Origin: Arachnopeziza araneosa
Taxonomy: Eukaryota; Ascomycota; Leotiomycetes; Helotiales; Arachnopezizaceae
Length of the DNA: 64,000 bases
Reading direction: 5' to 3'
NCBI GenBank assembly: GCA_003988855.1
Contig: QYAI01000061.1
Location: 124,001-188,000 of the forward strand
In this document: positions 59,275-64,000 of the stretch, piece by piece
Position numbering within the stretch: the stretch's first letter is position 1
How the letters are laid out: every line of letters starts with the position of its first letter
Program-made: the position numbers and the translations under genes
Notes under the pieces: generated by a model
Told to the model about the DNA's origin: nothing
What the model saw: the letters and a program-made list of their open reading frames with translations, nothing else
Databases searched by the model: none

Positions 59275-62071
59275 ACTTGGAAGCGCCAGGAGAGGCGTGC
59301 TTCTAAATTCCAAAGAGTCTAGGTATGCTGGAACCTATCTGGTGGGGCAGAGAGCGAGGGATACGTACGAGGAAGGGGACGAAAAGACCGGGTGAGAAGG
59401 AACAAAAAACACTATGTGAGCTATTGGACTTATGGATTTGCGCCTGTCGGAAATTGGTAGTCGTCAAATACCTCGCCCAGAAATTGAGGAAAGACATTTC
59501 GTGCAACTTTCTATCATATCTATCACCTGCATCTTTCCCTCTTCGGGTTTAAAGTGAGATCAGAGCAACCCTAGTGTCATGCTTACAGTATTGTCCTCGA
59601 GGTCCGAGTGGTCTCTGCTTTACTGCAAGATCCAGATCGACGGATGACAAGCTACAATCAACTTGGACAGTTATCCGATCCAATTCCTCCCTGACTCATC
59701 CTCTCAAGGCAGCCCCCCATTCAGAAGAGCCCACCATGTTCTTGGGCCAGCATGGAATGGAAGTTTTAGCTATTGAGGCTGGTTTGATGTAAGGCCCGAA
59801 AGATAAATCATGCAAATTTTCTCAGTGGATGTCAATGATAAATACCAACTTCCTAGTCTAAGAGCACCGGAATCTTTGCCTATTTACGTAATCATCATTG
59901 AGCGTAGCAACAGTTTGGCATTAGTCTTGATTGAAAAAGGGCGGCTTCAAGAAGCCCAAAGTCAGTAACCTTCACTTCAGACACACCTAAGTAACCAGCA
60001 CTTGATATCTTCATTGGTCCAAAAAATAAACCACAATTAATCGTGTAGCAGTGATAACTACATTGCTTTCTTTTCTGATGAGAGAAAATGTTGGTTGTCA
60101 GCATGTTGCTAGTCGCGCCGTGTCAAATTATGGGACATAAGTGCTTGCATGAGGATGGAATAGAGTCAAGGAGCTAATGAAGTTGAAAGTTTTCTTATAA
60201 GATAAAGTTATAGCTCACAACGTTTCAGCAGCTGGCTTCAATATTTAGATCCTGGATTTCCTCATACTATTACCTTCGTCATTACTATAATTATAGAAAA
60301 GTACTTTATTTATCAAGTAAATTCTAAATGTGGAAAACGTAGCTGGAGATAAGCAATCAATCGGCCTTTTGGAAGTCGGATGACAAGTTCAGGTGCCGAG
60401 CTTACCAGCACATCCAAACCTCCCTAGCATATCAGACGTTGCCCTAGCAAACTCTCTAGAAGTCTTCCGACTTTCCCTGCCGTAGTGAAATCCATGACCA
60501 AAGATGAGACCATGAATAGTCTCCCTTCCTGGCGGAAGGTCAATAGCCCAAGATTTTAAACTGTTGGTACAATAATCACGTGCCACGCATGAGAGCCTAG
60601 TTAGTCAGGCAGCCAGAACCCCATAAGGGTTCTCCAGCTGCCTCCATCCTTCTTTCTAAGTGAGGAGTCCAGTATCCAGGGTAAACCGGCCAATACGAAT
60701 AACCTAGGTTTATCGTGAACCGACACTGATCACCAAGGTGCTTTGATATTTCTATTTAGACAGAAATCCAGCACTTATTTACTGAAGGTGGTAGATGCAG
60801 AATTCAAGAAACAGATCTTGTGGCACGTCCTACCTATCGAGTCAAGGATACTTTCGCATGTATGTTAAATTTTAGGGGGACTTCCTCTTCACTCCCACGT
60901 CATCCTCAGTTCTAAGTGGTAGCTAAGTAACATGAGATTACCATTGTTAGTCAAAAAAGATTCCAAAACTCTCTATTTCACGATAGGGAACTATCTGTTT
61001 ATTCATATTCCTCCCTTCGAACACCTTTGCTAGAATTTTGCTTTAAAATTCTCGAGTTCTTCGGGCGGACCAATCTCATCCTCGGCCGGAGTTCAAAACA
61101 GAGGCTGAGAAGGACTTTGAATGAAACGGTTGTCTTCTTTAACCTGAGACAGGGCAACCCTAAGTGAAAGGAGTAATGTTAGTAAAATTCCAAAAATATG
61201 ATTAGCTTGTTCATTGTACGGAAGAAAGTTAGGATTTCATGAGCGCCCATCACAAACTTAGGTCGTCTGGTTTCCCAAAGTCATCTTTCAACTCTGGATA
61301 TCGACACGCTGGGACTAGACCGCGATAGCCCGCATTATTCTATAGTCATACACATGGGATCTTCTTCATATACGCGGCAGTTGCTTTCAAAATAATCGAG
61401 TCAGAGTTTCAAAGCTAGAAGGGCGTGTATTTAGACGTCGATTTGCCTTATCTGGTCTATGAAAGCTCACAGAGGAGCCTTGGCCGATACCCTGTTCAGG
61501 TTTGTTTACCAGGAAAGGAAATCTTTGAATATCCAGTCATCTTTGCAGCAGGATCTGGTGATATTGTGAGGCCATTCGCTGCTCCTTCTTGCCTGATTTG
61601 GATGGATGCAGATAGATTCATACCTTTGACAATGCCTTTGAGTTTCTAGATAGTTTATTCGCCAGATCATCCCATGAAAACTCAAGCCCTTCCTATCGTC
61701 CATGTAACTCTAAACCGGCGTTAAGGCGTAATACATTAGATCCTGGTACGTTGATTGTTGTGGAAGAAGCGGCGAATAATCCTTCAAGGCTCAGCAGAGA
61801 GTATGCACTGCAGTTTTATTGCCGGCCGAGCGCGAAATGCAGCAAAATTTGGTTGAGGAACTGAATGGGAAGACTTGGGCCGACAGGATCACCTGACCTT
61901 GAGCTTTAGAAAACCTACCTATTTGGAGCAATAAAACATAACCAGAAACCAGCGCTTATGTTTGATCTCACTACCATTTCCCGAAAACAACAACTAATAA
62001 ATTATACACAGGTCCTGCTACTCACGTGACCACAATGAGCCAGAATGACTCATGCTTGCAGAGTAATGCCT

Positions 62072-62084
62072 GCTATATAAAAAG
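62072..62084 (+). promoter_or_regulatory. Orphan TATA-box-like element
   Basis: CTATATAAAAAGC fits a strong TATA box. No recognisable coding frame follows within 300 bp on the + strand (only a 12-codon frame from 62140), so its use is unknown. Confidence 0.3.
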
Positions 62085-62468
62085 CGGAGTGCAAATAACA
62101 ACTTCCTGTGGCTTGGATAAAGAGCCAGCTCGACTCATTATGATTCATTTTGAGTTTCTATGTGCAGTCACTTAAGGAATGTGAGATTTTGGTGGAAATT
62201 TTGATGTACATATAATGTAGATAAGACCAAGCAATTCTATTAGAATGAAGAAATGTTTAGAATGCAGCAGCGATCTGAGTCCATCTACTCAGCATATGTA
62301 TCTATCATCCCATGACGAAGACCAAATATTTTCCCGATCTGAAATTCCATGATCAAAAAATTGAAAGAACCGACATCGTCTGATCTCTTCCCTTACTCCT
62401 CCGTAACTATCATTCATATCCTTTACTGCGACGCTAACATCCTGTACATTACCAAGATGCTTTCGGGC

Positions 62469-63422
62469 TTACTCACTCTTCATCAAGCCTCTCAAAATCC
62501 CATTCTCCGCCTCTAGACGCGCCACTTTCAGCTTCAGCTCATCCCTCTCAGCCTCTGTGTCCTTGAGAGTGGCCTCAAGGTCTTTGACTTGGTCTACCTT
62601 CTTCTGACGGTAGCGGCGAGCTGCTATAGTGTTAAGATTGCGCTTTTTTATCTTTATTGATAAATCGTGGCGAGGTTGAGGAGATGACGTTTTGGATTGT
62701 GGAGACGAAATAGAATGAGGTGCTAGAGGTGTTGGGTCGTTTAGGGATAAGATATCTGAATATGGTCAATGGGAAAACCCGGTTCGTTTTAGGTACTTTT
62801 CTTACCTGGGATAAGAATTGCCTTTGGGGAGTGATTTGAGATCGAAGATGTAGTTGACTGAATTGACGTTTTAGCGACACTAAGTTCTGATGTCAAAAAT
62901 GATGTCTCGGTATCCTGGCCTAGCGGCATGCCCATTTCAGAGTCATTGCCAGCCCACGAAGCCCAATCAATCATCTCGCCTGCAGAGTCAAAAATACCCC
63001 CCTGGATCTGATTGCGTCCCAACTCCAGCTGGAATGAGGCATTGACAGGGACAGCACTTGTATCGAGCTCCAAAAAATGATTCGCTTGCAAGACTTCAGG
63101 CCAATTGACCTGAAAACCTAAAAGATTCTCGTGATAAAAACTAGAGTCGTCGTATCCAAGGTGGCTTAAATCCGCAGTGTCGTTGTGGTCTGAAGAAAGT
63201 GTTTGCGGATTGCTTTGCAGTGGTTGTAGTGGTGGAAGTTGCGCACTCCATTCCGAAATTGTTCAGACGGGCCCAAGACCCGTTAAGAGATTTGAGGTGT
63301 ATTGAAGCCGGCTTGCTGCAAAAAGCAGAAACGGGGTATTGACAGAAGGCATGTGGCGGAAGGTCGTCTTTAAGTAGGAACTCGGTGGATTGGTGGGCAC
63401 CAGACGTGAGATTATCAATTGA
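62469..63422 (-). CDS. bZIP transcription factor (GCN4/CPC1-like basic region), 5' end unresolved
   Basis: This is a leucine-zipper DNA-binding regulator. The last exon, 62755-62469, holds the basic region KKRNLNTIAARRYRQKK (N-x7-R type) and a zipper with heptad residues in VDQVKDLEATLKDTEAERDELKLKVARLEAENGILRGL. The preceding exon ends at 62806 (GTAAGA donor, CATATTCAG acceptor) and carries ELGRNQIQGGIF and MIDWASWAGNDSE, an acidic region. Further upstream, one frame from 63422 reads TEFLLKDDLPPHAFCQYPVSAFCSKPASIHL, and a second frame continues as SEWSAQLPPLQPLQSNPQTL. Either an intron 63268-63190 (GTCTGA...TTCTTCAG, phases fit, 274 aa plus a first exon) or a frameshift near 63240-63270 joins them. 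No initiator ATG could be assigned; a TTAG acceptor after CTAACC at 63423 points to one more 5' exon. Confidence 0.75.
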
Positions 63423-63839
63423 CTAATTCATGGTTAGTTCGAGGCTATGGACTTCCAATGCAGCACGGCGATGACTCTGAGATAATTAGTGTGCTCTGGC
63501 AAAGTAGATTGAAATTATGGATTTGGACAAATTAGTTCAACCGAGTGCTTTGATTTGTGGCTTCAAAGCTCGTTTCTTTGCTATGTCCATCATCCTTGAA
63601 CTCCTGTGCTTTGAGACGTATCGAAAATATCCGCAGACTCCAACAAAATTCTGTACTAAAATATTTGGATGAGGTAAAGGTGTGTATTGCACGCCTTACT
63701 AAGCTTCGAATGGATCCTGTGGCTTCGACCTTTGAGAAGCCGAACCAGAGCTTTTAAGACCTCAGACATGTTGCAGCTCGAAGGCTAATCGTAGGGTAAG
63801 GGCTACTACTATATTAAAATCTGTATGATCGCCCAGAGT
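63423..63839. other. Spacer between bZIP gene and the last gene
   Basis: It probably contains the first bZIP exon and its promoter. A 66-codon frame at 63557-63757 (+) has no supporting feature. Confidence 0.4.
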
Positions 63840-64000
63840 CTAAATGTCTGAGATCATCTCTTGAATCTCGAGATTCTTTCTCCAGCTTCTAAAAGTTTCA
63901 CGGAATTGAGTTTGATCCCTGTAGCACAAAACCCCATCCATATAAAGCTCGCCGCCGAGAAGCCTATTCATTTCCGCCAAAGTCTCTTCACAGTCGTCCG
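63840..64000 (-). CDS. C-terminal end of an unrecognised protein (truncated by window)
   Basis: An open frame enters from the window edge and ends with TAG at 63842-63840. Its 53 residues look coding: CEETLAEMNRLLGGELYMDG, then CYRDQTQFRETFRSWRKN, then LEIQEMISDI. The block is helical and charged, without membrane spans. The family cannot be named from this fragment; identifying it needs the adjacent sequence. Confidence 0.5.
   Translation of the reverse strand, partial: DDCEETLAEMNRLLGGELYMDGVLCYRDQTQFRETFRSWRKNLEIQEMISDI

Larger units (their letters stand above)
58900..62468. other. Gene-poor 3.6-kb stretch with a minisatellite
   Basis: Apart from the tandem repeat at 59129-59274, no feature is firm. 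Frames such as 60389-60586 (-) and 61425-61649 (+) are short and motif-free. A strong TATA box (CTATATAAAAAGC, 62072-62084) is followed only by a tiny frame at 62140-62175. An AT-rich segment lies at 60270-60340. Confidence 0.45.

Noticed and set aside
60389..60586. 65-codon minus-strand frame with Gly/Arg-rich composition
   Set aside because: Too short, no motif, isolated in a gene-poor region.
61425..61649. 74-codon plus-strand frame
   Set aside because: It overlaps an equally long antisense frame and has no recognisable features.

Overview
This window reads as chromosomal DNA of a filamentous ascomycete (Pezizomycotina). The evidence is many short introns of about 45-80 nt with GTRNGT donors and CTAAC/CTGAC-like branch sites, Zn2Cys6 regulators, WSC and GH17 cell-wall proteins, an SLC25 carrier and MFS permeases. 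A Leotiomycetes (Helotiales-like) origin is an inference from protein style only. Exon structures below were read by hand from splice signals and reading-frame continuity; no transcript or homology search was available.

Layout. 1-6.7 kb: the 3' end of a short-chain dehydrogenase, an intronless SAM methyltransferase, a Ser-rich conserved fungal protein and a MARVEL membrane protein. 6.7-10.1 kb is gene-empty. 10.1-16 kb is a small accessory cluster: a secreted alpha/beta hydrolase, a Zn2Cys6 regulator and a tail-to-tail DAL5-type MFS permease. 16.8-18.2 kb is a seven-exon SLC25-type carrier. 19-27.2 kb is a cell-surface block: a 1572-aa PQQ-propeller/ASH/double-WSC/Ser-rich protein, a small secreted protein and a single-span wall-sensor-like protein. 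27.2-30.3 kb is gene-empty.

30.3-33.5 kb holds the most unusual locus, a divergently transcribed pair of Rieske-oxygenase-like genes. The minus-strand gene keeps a perfect Rieske 2Fe-2S motif but has lost the mononuclear-iron motif. The plus-strand gene keeps the mononuclear-iron motif but lacks the Rieske motif. Both carry an intron at the same aligned position and phase. This looks like a split, complementary oxygenase built from two paralogues.

35-38.8 kb: an 87-aa tail-anchored protein and a PQ-loop vacuolar amino-acid exporter. 39.6-41.9 kb: two unrecognised genes, one a coiled coil with possible nonsense decay. 42.6-45.9 kb: a GH17 glucanase and a Zn2Cys6 regulator whose zinc cluster appears to need a 3-nt micro-exon. 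47-54.2 kb: a very large coiled-coil protein. 55-58.9 kb: a Mn-type CDF transporter and an MFSD10/TetA-like MFS transporter. 58.9-62.5 kb is mostly empty apart from a GC-rich minisatellite. 62.5-63.4 kb: a bZIP factor with an unresolved 5' part. The window ends inside a further minus-strand gene.

No rRNA, tRNA, CRISPR array or intact transposon was recognised. Four N bases lie in a repeat of the WSC gene and point to a local assembly problem.
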